The notes beneath the pieces are model-generated. The model ran no database searches and was not told the DNA's origin. It was given only the letters and a program-made list of their open reading frames with translations. DNA of 64,000 bases from an uncultured Roseateles sp. (lineage in GTDB: Bacteria; Pseudomonadota; Gammaproteobacteria; Burkholderiales; Burkholderiaceae_C), in contig NZ_CAMFJS010000006.1 in the NCBI RefSeq assembly GCF_945956965.1, forward strand, positions 124,001 through 188,000. Direction: 5' to 3'. The translations under genes and the position numbers were made by a program. Every line of letters starts with the position of its first letter. The stretch's first letter is position 1. Positions 32,181-39,505 of the stretch are shown piece after piece.

Positions 32181-32615
32181 CTACAGCTTCAGCAACCGGC
32201 GCAGCGCACGCAGCACCCGGCCGAAGAAGCCACCCGATGCAGCGGCACGCTGCTCATCTCGCTCACGATTGATTTGCGCGACCTGGCTTGCCCGGTCGGC
32301 AAAGTCCCGCGCCTGAACCCTCTTAATCTGGCCCTTGCTCATGCTGCCCGCCCAGGAGATGCCATTTCGGCGAATCCAGTAGTGCGACTGGCAGGCGTAG
32401 TTCCAATTGCCGATAGACGGGTGCAGGCTGACCTTCCCCCCATCCATGCTTAGGTGCCAGTCCGCCGGCGACAGAGGGGTCACCACCTTCTCGCCGCACC
32501 CGCATGCGCAGAGGTGCGAAGCGGTGCGGTACTTCTCGCTGACATACAGCACGCCGGGCTCGAGAAGTTTCGGAATGAACTCGACGAACTCCGGCCTGAT
32601 AGCGCTAGCCTTCAT
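32181..32615 (-). CDS. DUF6527-like zinc-binding protein
   Basis: The start at 32615 is supported by a GGAG six bases upstream, and the gene overlaps the ThiF stop by 11 bases. The 144-residue protein has a Cys cluster HLCACGCGEKVVTPL (Cys36, 38, 40), an aspartate/His region (WHLSMDGGKVSLHPSIG) and a second site NYACQSHYWIRRNGISW (Cys75, His78). This matches the DUF6527 family as I recall it, which co-occurs with multiubiquitin and ThiF proteins. The C-terminal 25 residues form a basic helix (RVLRALRRLLKL), possibly membrane-binding. Biochemical role unknown; a metal-dependent processing or transfer function is possible. Confidence 0.75.
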   Translation of the reverse strand: MKASAIRPEFVEFIPKLLEPGVLYVSEKYRTASHLCACGCGEKVVTPLSPADWHLSMDGGKVSLHPSIGNWNYACQSHYWIRRNGISWAGSMSKGQIKRVQARDFADRASQVAQINRERDEQRAAASGGFFGRVLRALRRLLKL

Positions 32616-33825
32616 CGCCATCTCCGAGGCCCGCGACCGTCTTCGCAAGCATGTTCTGGTTGACCGAGAACAGCATGTTTACCGTCGCAAAATCTGCCTG
32701 GTAGAAGCCGCAGTACTGCTTCCACAGCACCACGGCCATCTGCGCGTTCAGCGCGTTCATGTCAGCTACCTGGATGTTCTGGCGATACAGCGCATCGTCA
32801 TCACCATCCGCCAGCGGGACGCTGCTGTAGACGTGGTCGTTTAGCTCAGGCGTCACCAGGGTCGCGCGGCAGCTTCCGATGAGGCGCAGCGAACCCTTGA
32901 CCTGCTGCAAGTTCATGCCGACATCGACAAAGGGAATGCCGCGCGATTGCAGGAACTGGAAGATGACGCGGCGAGCATCCGCCCGGTCGACGCACACGAA
33001 GACGAAGCTGAAGTCCGCCAATTCCGAGACATTGGTATCGTCCAAGAAGTATGGATGGCTGATGATGCCGCGGTGCATCGCGCTGTAGCGCCGCTTGTAA
33101 ATTTCGACCTTGGGAAGCCGCGCGTCGATTTCGGCCTCGGTGGCGGCACCGGGGGAGCGAAACGCGCTGTGCTGCTCGAAGAGGTCGCCGTCGAAGAGCT
33201 CAATGCCTGGCACGGGCGTCTTGGCCAGCTGGTCAAGGACATAGCTGCCTGTGCCGCCCAGGCCCACGATGGCGACTTTCCCGATGGCCAACTGGGCCGA
33301 TGTCATCAGAATCTCCGCCCGGGCCGATGCCGAGTCCGGGTACTGGAAAACCGACTCGTCCTCGCTGCGCTTCACGCCTCCAGCCTGCGCACGCGACCAG
33401 GGCTCAAGAACGCCGGCCTGTGCCTGAATCAGGTTGACGTAGTGCATCACCTTCTCGACATGCGTCTGGAAGTGGTCCACGCCGACAGGCTTGTTGGAGA
33501 ACCGGAAAGTGAACGTGCAACCAGGGAAGAGCTCCTGCCCTTGGTTTTCGTTTTCCAGTTCGGCCATGCGTCGACGGTCTGCATAGCAGGGGTACTCGCC
33601 CTGCCACCAGACTTGATGGCTGTCGCCATGATTTGCATTCGGCGGAAGCACTTGGCCGCCGGATTCCACGTACTTGCAGATGACCGTGCCGCGCTTCACT
33701 ACCCCAGCTTCATTGACGTAAGGCACCTGGTGCACCAGCAAATGCTGCTGGCGCACCTCCACGTCGAACCCGGCCGTGGCGAGCAGCTGCAGGGCCGAAT
33801 CAGGAGCGGTTGGTTTTGACGACAT
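32605..33825 (-). CDS. ThiF/E1-like activating protein with N-terminal DUF6791-type domain
   Basis: This 406-residue protein starts inside the end of the ubiquitin-like gene (26-base overlap, translational coupling). Residues about 1-165 form an E2/DUF6791-like region with conserved HQVPYVNEAG and a Cys-containing QGEYPCYADRR. Residues about 170-400 are an E1/ThiF adenylation domain: ATP loop VAIVGLGGTGS (188-194), Asp212/Asp214 (LFDGDLFEQHS), VFVCVDRADARR, and a candidate catalytic Cys319 (RLIGSCRATLVTP). It would adenylate the C-terminus of the co-encoded beta-grasp protein and pass it on. Cysteine assignment is by position only. Confidence 0.85.
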   Translation of the reverse strand: MSSKPTAPDSALQLLATAGFDVEVRQQHLLVHQVPYVNEAGVVKRGTVICKYVESGGQVLPPNANHGDSHQVWWQGEYPCYADRRRMAELENENQGQELFPGCTFTFRFSNKPVGVDHFQTHVEKVMHYVNLIQAQAGVLEPWSRAQAGGVKRSEDESVFQYPDSASARAEILMTSAQLAIGKVAIVGLGGTGSYVLDQLAKTPVPGIELFDGDLFEQHSAFRSPGAATEAEIDARLPKVEIYKRRYSAMHRGIISHPYFLDDTNVSELADFSFVFVCVDRADARRVIFQFLQSRGIPFVDVGMNLQQVKGSLRLIGSCRATLVTPELNDHVYSSVPLADGDDDALYRQNIQVADMNALNAQMAVVLWKQYCGFYQADFATVNMLFSVNQNMLAKTVAGLGDGDEG

Positions 33826-34075
33826 TGAAGCTCATCCCATCCTTGACGGTCACTTTCTGGCCCGGAGCCAGGGTGCCATCGTGGCCGCGCGGGTTGGCGT
33901 AGGTGACGGAGTAGAGGATGTCGAACGGGCCACCCGGGAAGGCTAGGCGCACAACCTGTTCGTACGTCAGGTGGTTGTCCTTCACGGTCTCTTGCTGACC
34001 GTTGATGACGATGTTGAACGACTTCTCCTTACCTTTGGAGGCGTCGTCGTGATGAACAGAAGGTTCGATGGACAT
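33800..34075 (-). CDS. Multiubiquitin-type beta-grasp protein (ubiquitin-like modifier)
   Basis: A 91-residue protein with one beta-grasp domain: SFNIVINGQQETVKD (first hairpin), LTYEQVVRLAF (helix), FDILYSVTYANPRG and TLAPGQKVTVKDGMSFNVV (later strands). It matches the multiubiquitin (PF14452-type) pattern, with a single copy here. The C-terminus is VVKTNRS, with no Gly-Gly, so either it is trimmed or it uses a different attachment chemistry. It is the first gene of the operon, 26 bases overlapped with the E1-like gene and driven by the promoter at 34150-34178. Confidence 0.85.
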   Translation of the reverse strand: MSIEPSVHHDDASKGKEKSFNIVINGQQETVKDNHLTYEQVVRLAFPGGPFDILYSVTYANPRGHDGTLAPGQKVTVKDGMSFNVVKTNRS

Positions 34076-34149
34076 GCTGGGTACCTCTTGAGTCTGATGA
34101 CAGTCGTGTGGATCGTGGGCCTGGATGGCCGTCTCGAGAACGTATCGTT

Positions 34150-34178
34150 ATATTAAGTGAACGACTTGTGCCTGTCAA
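34150..34178 (-). promoter_or_regulatory. Sigma70 promoter of the ubiquitin-like operon
   Basis: On the leftward strand, a consensus -35 TTGACA (34173-34178) and -10 TAATAT (34150-34155) are separated by exactly 17 bases. The ATG at 34075 is about 70 bases downstream of the expected start. The spacer contains gaacgact (34159-34166), resembling half of the palindrome just upstream. Confidence 0.8.
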
Positions 34179-34184
34179 CTACAG

Positions 34185-34199
34185 CGAACGAGTCGTTCG
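34185..34199. promoter_or_regulatory. Palindromic operator between the ubiquitin-like operon and XRE/ImmA genes
   Basis: A perfect 15-bp palindrome, CGAACGA-G-TCGTTCG, lies just upstream of the leftward -35. A related half site is in the promoter spacer (34159-34166) and a gttcgaac palindrome is at 34228-34235, near the XRE start. These are likely sites for the divergently encoded XRE repressor. Confidence 0.65.
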
Positions 34200-34249
34200 T
34201 AGACTAGAATTCCCAGAGTTAAAAACTGTTCGAACGCAGGGGAACGCGC

Positions 34250-34588
34250 ATGTCGCTTGGTGCCAAGCTGGCGGAGCTTCGGCTTCGGAAGGGGCAATCG
34301 CTCCAGGACGTAGCAACAGCGGTGGGGGTCTCGAAGACCCACGTCTGGCAGTTGGAAAAGGGCGCAAGTGGCAATCCGTCGATGGACCTGCTCAAAAGCT
34401 TTGCGGCTCACTTTGATGTGCCGTTGACCTACTTGGCTGATGCCGAGAGCCAAGCCTCCCTGCAGGACGTGGAGGCTCTGCAGTTCTTCCGTGATTTCAA
34501 GTCGCTATCAGAACAAGAGCAGGCTGTCTTGAAGCAAACTCTGGACCTATTCAAGAACAAGAGGGCCCAGGGAGATGGTGGCACTTGA
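34250..34588 (+). CDS. XRE-family transcriptional regulator
   Basis: This 112-residue protein opens with a Cro/CI-type helix-turn-helix (SLGAKLAELRLRKGQSLQD, then VATAVGVSKTHVWQLEKG with the recognition helix). The C-terminal half is helical, probably for dimerisation or protease contact. It follows a ggggaa site. The gene overlaps the ImmA/IrrE gene by 14 bases, the standard arrangement in which the peptidase cleaves its cognate XRE repressor on stress. It diverges from the ubiquitin-like operon, whose promoter carries palindromes, so repression of that operon and of itself is the simplest reading. Confidence 0.92.
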   Translation: MSLGAKLAELRLRKGQSLQDVATAVGVSKTHVWQLEKGASGNPSMDLLKSFAAHFDVPLTYLADAESQASLQDVEALQFFRDFKSLSEQEQAVLKQTLDLFKNKRAQGDGGT

Positions 34589-35375
34589 CCTCATAGAGTT
34601 AGCCGACTTCGTTCGGCCGGAAGACTTGGTCGCGGAAATCATGCGGCAGAACCCGGCGATGCCAGTGCCTGTGCCAATTGAAGAGCTAGCGCGCTTGGCA
34701 GGCATCTCGAAGATTTCAGCATTCGAGACCACGGGCTTTGAAGGCACGCTCATCACGAACCCCGAGAAGTCCGACGGGCACATCTTCTACAACTCCCGCG
34801 TATCTCGGCCGCGTCAGCGGTTCACGATAGGTCACGAGCTCGGCCACTTCCTGTTGCCGTGGCATCGCCAGGCGACGTTCAATTGCTCGGCGGATGACCT
34901 CAAGACCAACAAGGCTGGGTGGGAGCTCGAGGCGAATCGGTTCTCCGCTGAGCTCCTCATGCCACAAGCCCTGCTTGCCCGAGAATGCAGCCCCTCTCGC
35001 GAGTTCGACCTTGCCGACGTCATCCGGGTGCGGGACGCATTTGGCACGAGCATGGAGTCGACGATTCGCCGCATCATCGAGCGCAGTGAGCGTGCCTATG
35101 CCGTCGTGTTCTCACACGAGAACAAGGTCCGGTACACCAACTTCAGCGAGTACTTCAAGGCCCGGCTGACCGTGCGGAAGGATTCGCCGCTGCCCGCCAA
35201 GAGCCTGAGCCGGCTGGGTACCAGCAGCACTGATGACTGGAACGAAATCGATGCGCACTGGTGGCTTGACGATTCCCAACGTGGGGTCACGCTGCCGGAA
35301 TCTGTGTACGAACAGACGCTAGTACAGGAGGACGGATACAAGGTGACGTTGCTTACCTACGACCCAGAAGACTAG
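34575..35375 (+). CDS. ImmA/IrrE-family metallo-endopeptidase
   Basis: This 266-residue protein has the ImmA/IrrE zinc site TIGHELGHFLLPWH (His87-Glu88-x-x-His91) with a downstream acidic third-ligand region ELEANRFSAELLMP, a family hallmark. The C-terminal region (about 150-266) is the extra domain often present. Family members cleave partner XRE repressors, as ImmA does to ImmR in ICEBs1 and IrrE does to DdrO. Overlap with the XRE gene supports a functional pair. Target expression is probably the leftward ubiquitin-like operon; the inducing signal is unknown. Confidence 0.93.
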   Translation: MVALDLIELADFVRPEDLVAEIMRQNPAMPVPVPIEELARLAGISKISAFETTGFEGTLITNPEKSDGHIFYNSRVSRPRQRFTIGHELGHFLLPWHRQATFNCSADDLKTNKAGWELEANRFSAELLMPQALLARECSPSREFDLADVIRVRDAFGTSMESTIRRIIERSERAYAVVFSHENKVRYTNFSEYFKARLTVRKDSPLPAKSLSRLGTSSTDDWNEIDAHWWLDDSQRGVTLPESVYEQTLVQEDGYKVTLLTYDPED

Positions 35376-35660
35376 GTCATACAAGCGTGACAAGCTGGGG
35401 TGTCCGCTATCAGCCTGAAGCTGCCGGTAAACTGCCGGCCAGCCAAACCTGATTTGCCAGCGCCTCAGCAGACGGCCGACGCCCGTCGAGGTCGATATGT
35501 TCTTCATACGGCTGCTCAAAACTCGGCTTGGTACTGCGCCTTCAACTCGTCGTCCTGCCTGCACAGGTAGGGGTGCTGCATACGGACCAAGACCCCACGG
35601 GCGCCGGCCGTCAGTCCGTTCGAAGGTAGCGGCACCTTCAGCAGGGCGTCGCAATACAAC
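35376..35660. other. Gap between converging genes, no supported gene
   Basis: These 285 bases lie between the ImmA/IrrE stop and the MbcA/ParS-like stop. A short leftward frame ending at 35516 has a few protein-like phrases but overlaps the next gene and has no ribosome site, so I do not call it. No terminator hairpin stood out. Confidence 0.4.
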
Positions 35661-36392
35661 TCACGCACACATGCCTCCGCGTGTTCGTTCGAGCAGGGAT
35701 TCAACTTGGCGCAGGCCATCGTCGCTGTACAGCGCCTGCGCCGGCGTGGCGCCATTGAGCTCGGGCAAGGGTTCAGCGAGCCAAGCATGCAGCCAGGGAA
35801 AGAGGGCAGCCATGTCAGCTTCGCCACCGCTTTCTTCGATCATCAGACAGAGCTTGTTCAGTAGCGCCGCTTTGGCCCGAGCGTTTTCAAAGTCGGCGAG
35901 CTTCAAGGCCGGCTTCTTCAGCGCCTCGCTGAATTTCTCCAGCCGATGAAGCCCCGCCTCCGGTCCATCGTCGTCCGTCCAGCCAGCGTCCGCGGGCGAC
36001 TTGCTGTAGGCGACGGGTACGCCGTACTCGTAGTAGACCTCGTGGACCGCAAACCAAGTCTCTTCATCCGACGGGAATTCGATGACGCGACAGTTCCAGT
36101 GACTGGCCGGCGTCGGACTCGGCCCAGGAGCCGGTGGCTCAGGGCTGGCGCTTGCACGCGCGGCAATGGCCTCCTGCCAGTCTTGAAGCCGGCCGAGCTT
36201 GACCACCTCGTCGAGCCCGATGTTTTCCAGCAAGCCGGCCAACAGGGTGAGTCGCTGGGCCTCGTCTAAGCAAAGCTTGCCGCGGACCATTTCAAGGCGA
36301 CCGGGTAGGCGATTGAGTTTCTCCAGGCCTTCCGGCCCGGTCCACGTCCGGCCCACGCGACCGATGTTCCAACCGTTGTTCTCGTTTGTCAT
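35661..36392 (-). CDS. Protein with MbcA/ParS/Xre toxin-binding-like C-terminus
   Basis: The ATG at 36392 is chosen (MTNENNGWNIGRV), as the longer frame upstream overlaps the neighbouring gene and is not protein-like. The product has 243 residues. Residues about 10-75 form a helical region (GPEGLEKLNRLPGRLEMV); a Pro-rich linker and a central domain (CRVIEFPSDEETWFAVHEVYYEYG) follow. The last ~45 residues, AWLAEPLPELNGATPAQAL onward with a GLRQVESLLERT helix, resemble the MbcA/ParS antitoxin toxin-binding domain. No RES toxin partner is adjacent. It follows the yggL gene by 34 bases on the same strand. Function not established. Confidence 0.65.
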   Translation of the reverse strand: MTNENNGWNIGRVGRTWTGPEGLEKLNRLPGRLEMVRGKLCLDEAQRLTLLAGLLENIGLDEVVKLGRLQDWQEAIAARASASPEPPAPGPSPTPASHWNCRVIEFPSDEETWFAVHEVYYEYGVPVAYSKSPADAGWTDDDGPEAGLHRLEKFSEALKKPALKLADFENARAKAALLNKLCLMIEESGGEADMAALFPWLHAWLAEPLPELNGATPAQALYSDDGLRQVESLLERTRGGMCA

Positions 36393-36426
36393 GTGCGTGT
36401 GATGTCCATGGGCGATTGGTCGGCGC

Positions 36427-36786
36427 TCAGGGTGCCTCGTCATACCAGGCGTCCCGCAGGTGTCCGATCTCGGATTTGGCGATGTCGGGCCAATTGCGAA
36501 TCCAGCCATCGAAGGCTTCACGATCGGCTGCCGTGACACTGCCCCGTCGTGCGGCCACGAAGCCACAGTTGACCCCGCCTCCCAGACTCAGCGCGCGAGG
36601 CTCGATGACCTGCTCGAGCAGTTGGTCGATGAATCGATCCTGCAGCTCGATCGACGGCGGCGCCCGCCAAGTCAGTTCGTAATCGAAGCCCAGGGTCTGG
36701 AACTCGCCGATGCGCAGCTTCTTGCGAAGCCGCCGGGAGCGCCTGCGCTTCGGTGGCGGCAGCACGATCAAGTCAGCCATATCCAT
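36427..36786 (-). CDS. yggL: YggL family 50S ribosome-binding protein (DUF469)
   Basis: This 119-residue protein matches YggL/DUF469: RSRRLRKKLRIGEFQTLGFDYELTW, split here as RSRRLRKKLRIGEF and TLGFDYEL, then FIDQLLEQVIEPRAL, SLGGGVNCGFV and the final DREAFDGWIRNWPDIAKSEIG helix. YggL binds the large ribosomal subunit in E. coli and is a small chromosomal gene in many Proteobacteria. A second ATG at 36780 is equally possible. Its location between island-type genes and the 34-base gap to the MbcA/ParS-like gene suggest a two-gene unit carried in the island. Confidence 0.85.
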   Translation of the reverse strand: MDMADLIVLPPPKRRRSRRLRKKLRIGEFQTLGFDYELTWRAPPSIELQDRFIDQLLEQVIEPRALSLGGGVNCGFVAARRGSVTAADREAFDGWIRNWPDIAKSEIGHLRDAWYDEAP

Positions 36787-37018
36787 TCCAGTTGGTGTCC
36801 TGCATCACCGCGCGTGCTCGCCCCGGGGCTCTGCACAGTGGGTGGGTCAGTATCGAATCCATACAGGCGAAATACGTTAAGTTGTTGATTTCATTGATGT
36901 TTATGATGCATCTTGCCGCAGAAAGTGGCGCCCGTCGAGTGTGTGCGGGCCTCACGTGCCTGCGGAGGAGTCGCCTCCGCGCAGCCGTGCCACCAGACAT
37001 CAAGTCCTCGGAGTCCCC

Positions 37019-37660
37019 ATGCAGATCAAAGATGTGCGTCCATCGTCCTTCGTCAAGCAGATTCGGTGCGATCGCTGCGACCGCCTGGCTGAGGTGGGCG
37101 ATGCGGAGTTGGAGTATCAAGAGTTCGTCAGCATCGATCTGAAGGCCGGCTATGCCTCCATCTTTGGCGATGGCAACCACGTCCAACTCGACCTGTGCCA
37201 GCACTGCCTCAAGGACGTTCTCGGACCGTGGCTGCGGATCGACGACCCGAGCGCCAAGAGCCTGGGCCTGTTCGACCCGAAACGGCACGGCGGCGAGTTT
37301 CCGAATGCTGCGGACGCTTCGCTGCAGGAGCCGGCCGACATGCAGGTTCAAGACCGCATGCCACTCAATGAGCCGCCAGCGCTTCGGCGGCGGTTGTCCT
37401 CGCTTCAAGCCTTCTTCGGCCACAGCGTTCGGCTCTACTTCGCGCCGCTGACCGGCGCCGTGAGGGGCATCGGCTGGGAGTACCGACGACTAGAGTGGGC
37501 CGAAAGGCAACGCCGAAGGCGCCAGGCCGAGTTCGAGCGGCGCGGACGAGAGGCCATCAAACGCACCAATGCTGCTGGTGATGGGATTCCGGCCGACGCA
37601 GTCATCGACAAATTGAGAGCCAAAGTCGCTCTGACGCGTGATCGAAAGTTGGGGGAGTAG
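37019..37660 (+). CDS. Zinc-binding protein of unknown function
   Basis: The ATG at 37019 has cggag five bases upstream. The product has 213 residues. The N-terminal ~75 residues contain two CxxC pairs (CDRCDRL and, about 50 residues later, CQHCLKDV) around a beta-rich core (EFVSIDLKAGYASIFGDG), a fold common in short proteobacterial zinc proteins of unknown function. The C-terminal half is basic and helical (EWAERQRRRRQAEFERRGREA), like a DNA- or RNA-binding tail, and looks fused on. It ends 2 bases before the SNase gene, so the two are co-transcribed. Confidence 0.78.
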   Translation: MQIKDVRPSSFVKQIRCDRCDRLAEVGDAELEYQEFVSIDLKAGYASIFGDGNHVQLDLCQHCLKDVLGPWLRIDDPSAKSLGLFDPKRHGGEFPNAADASLQEPADMQVQDRMPLNEPPALRRRLSSLQAFFGHSVRLYFAPLTGAVRGIGWEYRRLEWAERQRRRRQAEFERRGREAIKRTNAAGDGIPADAVIDKLRAKVALTRDRKLGE

Positions 37661-37662
37661 GC

Positions 37663-38421
37663 GTGGCACATCTCGCTGGGAGAGTTCTCTGGGCAGGCCT
37701 GGCGTGGCTTAGCTTGGTCGCGCCAGTGTGGGCAACCGACACGATTCAAGGGCAGATCGTCAAGGTCGTTGGCGGCGACACCGTCACCCTCATCGATGCG
37801 CAACAGCGCGAGCACCAGCTGCGGCTGGCCTTCATCGACGCGCCTGTGCCGGGTCAGCCCTTCGCCGATGAAGCGCAATCGGCCCTGTCTGCCATGGTGC
37901 TCGGCAGACAGGTGAAGGCACAGGTTCGCGGGATGGACCGAAACGGCATCGCCGCAGTCGAGGTGGTCGAGCCACATGGCCACGTCGTGAACCTCGAGTT
38001 GGTTCGCCGCGGCCTGGCTTGGCGCGACTATTTCGATGAGCAGAACCATTCCGACCGCGAGCAGTATCAGGCCGCCCTGTCCGAAGCTCAGCGGGCGCGA
38101 CAGGGCTTGTGGTCTCAGGATCGCGTGGAGGCACCTCGGGACTTTCGGGCTCGGGTCAGTCAGTACACGCGCTGGTGGCTGTATGCAGTTGCTGGTCTAG
38201 CTTGCTTCACCTTCGTTGGGCTCGTCTTCTCCATCTACGACAGGAGGATCTCGGCCTGGCTCGAACGGCAAGACGAGATCACCAAGGCATCGGCTGAAGC
38301 CTACCGCCAGGCGCGCATGCAGGCCGAGGCAGAACAAGCAGAGCGGGACCGGACGCGGGAGATCGCCAATCAGGAGATGGATCGACTCGCGGCCGAGCGC
38401 CGGCGTCGAGAGTCCGTGTAG
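37663..38421 (+). CDS. SNase/thermonuclease-family protein with transmembrane and coiled-coil tail
   Basis: A GTG start at 37663 gives 252 residues. A signal-like hydrophobic N-terminus (VLWAGLAWLSLVAPVWA) precedes a staphylococcal-nuclease OB fold: TIQGQIVKVVGGDTVTLI, RLAFIDAPVPGQPFADEA, and NLELVRRGLAWRDYF. The catalytic Arg/Asp positions are partly kept (DAPVPG instead of DAPE), so activity is plausible but not certain. A transmembrane helix at about 170-192 and a C-terminal coiled coil follow. An exported, membrane-held nuclease is the likely form. It follows the zinc-protein gene with 2 bases between. Confidence 0.85.
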   Translation: MAHLAGRVLWAGLAWLSLVAPVWATDTIQGQIVKVVGGDTVTLIDAQQREHQLRLAFIDAPVPGQPFADEAQSALSAMVLGRQVKAQVRGMDRNGIAAVEVVEPHGHVVNLELVRRGLAWRDYFDEQNHSDREQYQAALSEAQRARQGLWSQDRVEAPRDFRARVSQYTRWWLYAVAGLACFTFVGLVFSIYDRRISAWLERQDEITKASAEAYRQARMQAEAEQAERDRTREIANQEMDRLAAERRRRESV

Positions 38422-38430
38422 CGCGCCAGC

Positions 38431-39471
38431 CTACTGCCCTTGTTCGGTCGCTGCAGCCAGGCTCTCACCGACCCGAGGCCACGCCCTGTTGAGGGCATCC
38501 AAGCCAACGTCCAAGGCCTTGCGCCAAGCTGGGCCGCGTGCACGTGTCGAGGCGACCATCTCGACGATGCCGTCGGGATCGCGCTGCACGAAGTAGTCAA
38601 TCAGCGCCGCGGCCTGAGCGATGTCCTTTTTCGTCTTTGATCGGCTGTCCCCGGTCCGTTCGGCGGCCACGAGCAGTTTGCCCACGGCGTAGGTGGCCGG
38701 GGCTGGTAGGTTGACGACGATGGCCGAGGTACTGCCCAGCAGGGCCGCCGGGATGGGCGCTTCAAGCGCCAGCTCCATGAAGCGTAGCGGCTGCAGGGTC
38801 ACGTTCAGCGCACGGCATTCGACCGGTGCGTCACCGGTGCGCGTCCGAGAGGTCAGCCAGTCCAGATCGAAGTCTGGTTCGTCCGGCTTCACGTAGCGTG
38901 TTCCAGAGTTCACCGGCACAAAGCCCATCTGCAGGGACTCGATCGCCGAGTGGGCATCGACGCGGGCGTTCGGCGCCACAGCCAATGAGAGGTTTCTGCC
39001 TGCGTGGGCGAAGTCCAGGTCAACCGTCTGGCCAGGATCACCCCAGAGCACGCCCAGCACGTTCTGGTAGGCCAGGAAGGCATGGGTGCCGACCACGAGG
39101 GCGCCGGCCGAGAACACGCCGTGATCAGCGAGGCGCTTCAGCACGCGGAAATGCTTCGGTGCGACCGTGTAGCAGCCCAAGGCTGCAGCTGCGTTGGACA
39201 GCTTGCGCAAGTGCGCCTGGTTCGCAACCGCCGTCTCGTCGTGAGCGGCTTCGATGAGCGCGCGGGTTGCCTCGTCATCCGGACCGACATAGATCTGCTC
39301 GAGGCCGGCCGGGCCCTTGCGCTGGTAGTAGTGGTACCGCTTGCCGTGAATCAGCTTCGACGCGAAGCCACCTGGAAGGTCGGCGGGTGATCGATTGAGC
39401 TGCGCCATCCGGGCTGCGGAAAGCACGGAGGAGTAGGCGGCCTGAGCTGCCAGGCTGTTGTCGACAAACAT
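38431..39471 (-). CDS. GSU2403-family nucleotidyltransferase-fold protein
   Basis: This 346-residue protein has a nucleotidyltransferase-type active site: VVGTHAFLAYQNVLG (Gly-Thr motif near 128) and TVDLDFAH with Asp151 and Asp153. A helical C-terminal half follows, including YFVQRDPDGIVEMV. It fits the GSU2403 nucleotidyltransferase-fold family, related to AbiEii/MenA-type NTases of toxin-antitoxin and abortive infection systems. No antitoxin is beside it. It is the last gene of the leftward cluster, 34 bases after the DUF2357-like gene, but an inverted repeat in that gap may give it its own control. Confidence 0.82.
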   Translation of the reverse strand: MFVDNSLAAQAAYSSVLSAARMAQLNRSPADLPGGFASKLIHGKRYHYYQRKGPAGLEQIYVGPDDEATRALIEAAHDETAVANQAHLRKLSNAAAALGCYTVAPKHFRVLKRLADHGVFSAGALVVGTHAFLAYQNVLGVLWGDPGQTVDLDFAHAGRNLSLAVAPNARVDAHSAIESLQMGFVPVNSGTRYVKPDEPDFDLDWLTSRTRTGDAPVECRALNVTLQPLRFMELALEAPIPAALLGSTSAIVVNLPAPATYAVGKLLVAAERTGDSRSKTKKDIAQAAALIDYFVQRDPDGIVEMVASTRARGPAWRKALDVGLDALNRAWPRVGESLAAATEQGQ

Positions 39472-39478
39472 GTTTCTA

Positions 39479-39503
39479 TACTACCTTCTATGGAAAAGTA
39501 GTA
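39479..39503. promoter_or_regulatory. Inverted repeat TACTAC...GTAGTA upstream of the nucleotidyltransferase gene
   Basis: Perfect 6-base arms (39479-39484 and 39498-39503) flank a 13-base AT-rich centre, seven bases before the leftward ATG at 39471. It could be an operator; no -10/-35 pair is certain. Confidence 0.4.
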
Positions 39504-39505
39504 CA

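Noticed and set aside
35319-35827. Two leftward frames in and beside the ImmA-downstream gap
   Set aside because: One overlaps the ImmA/IrrE end, the other the MbcA/ParS-like gene; neither has a ribosome site or a family pattern.
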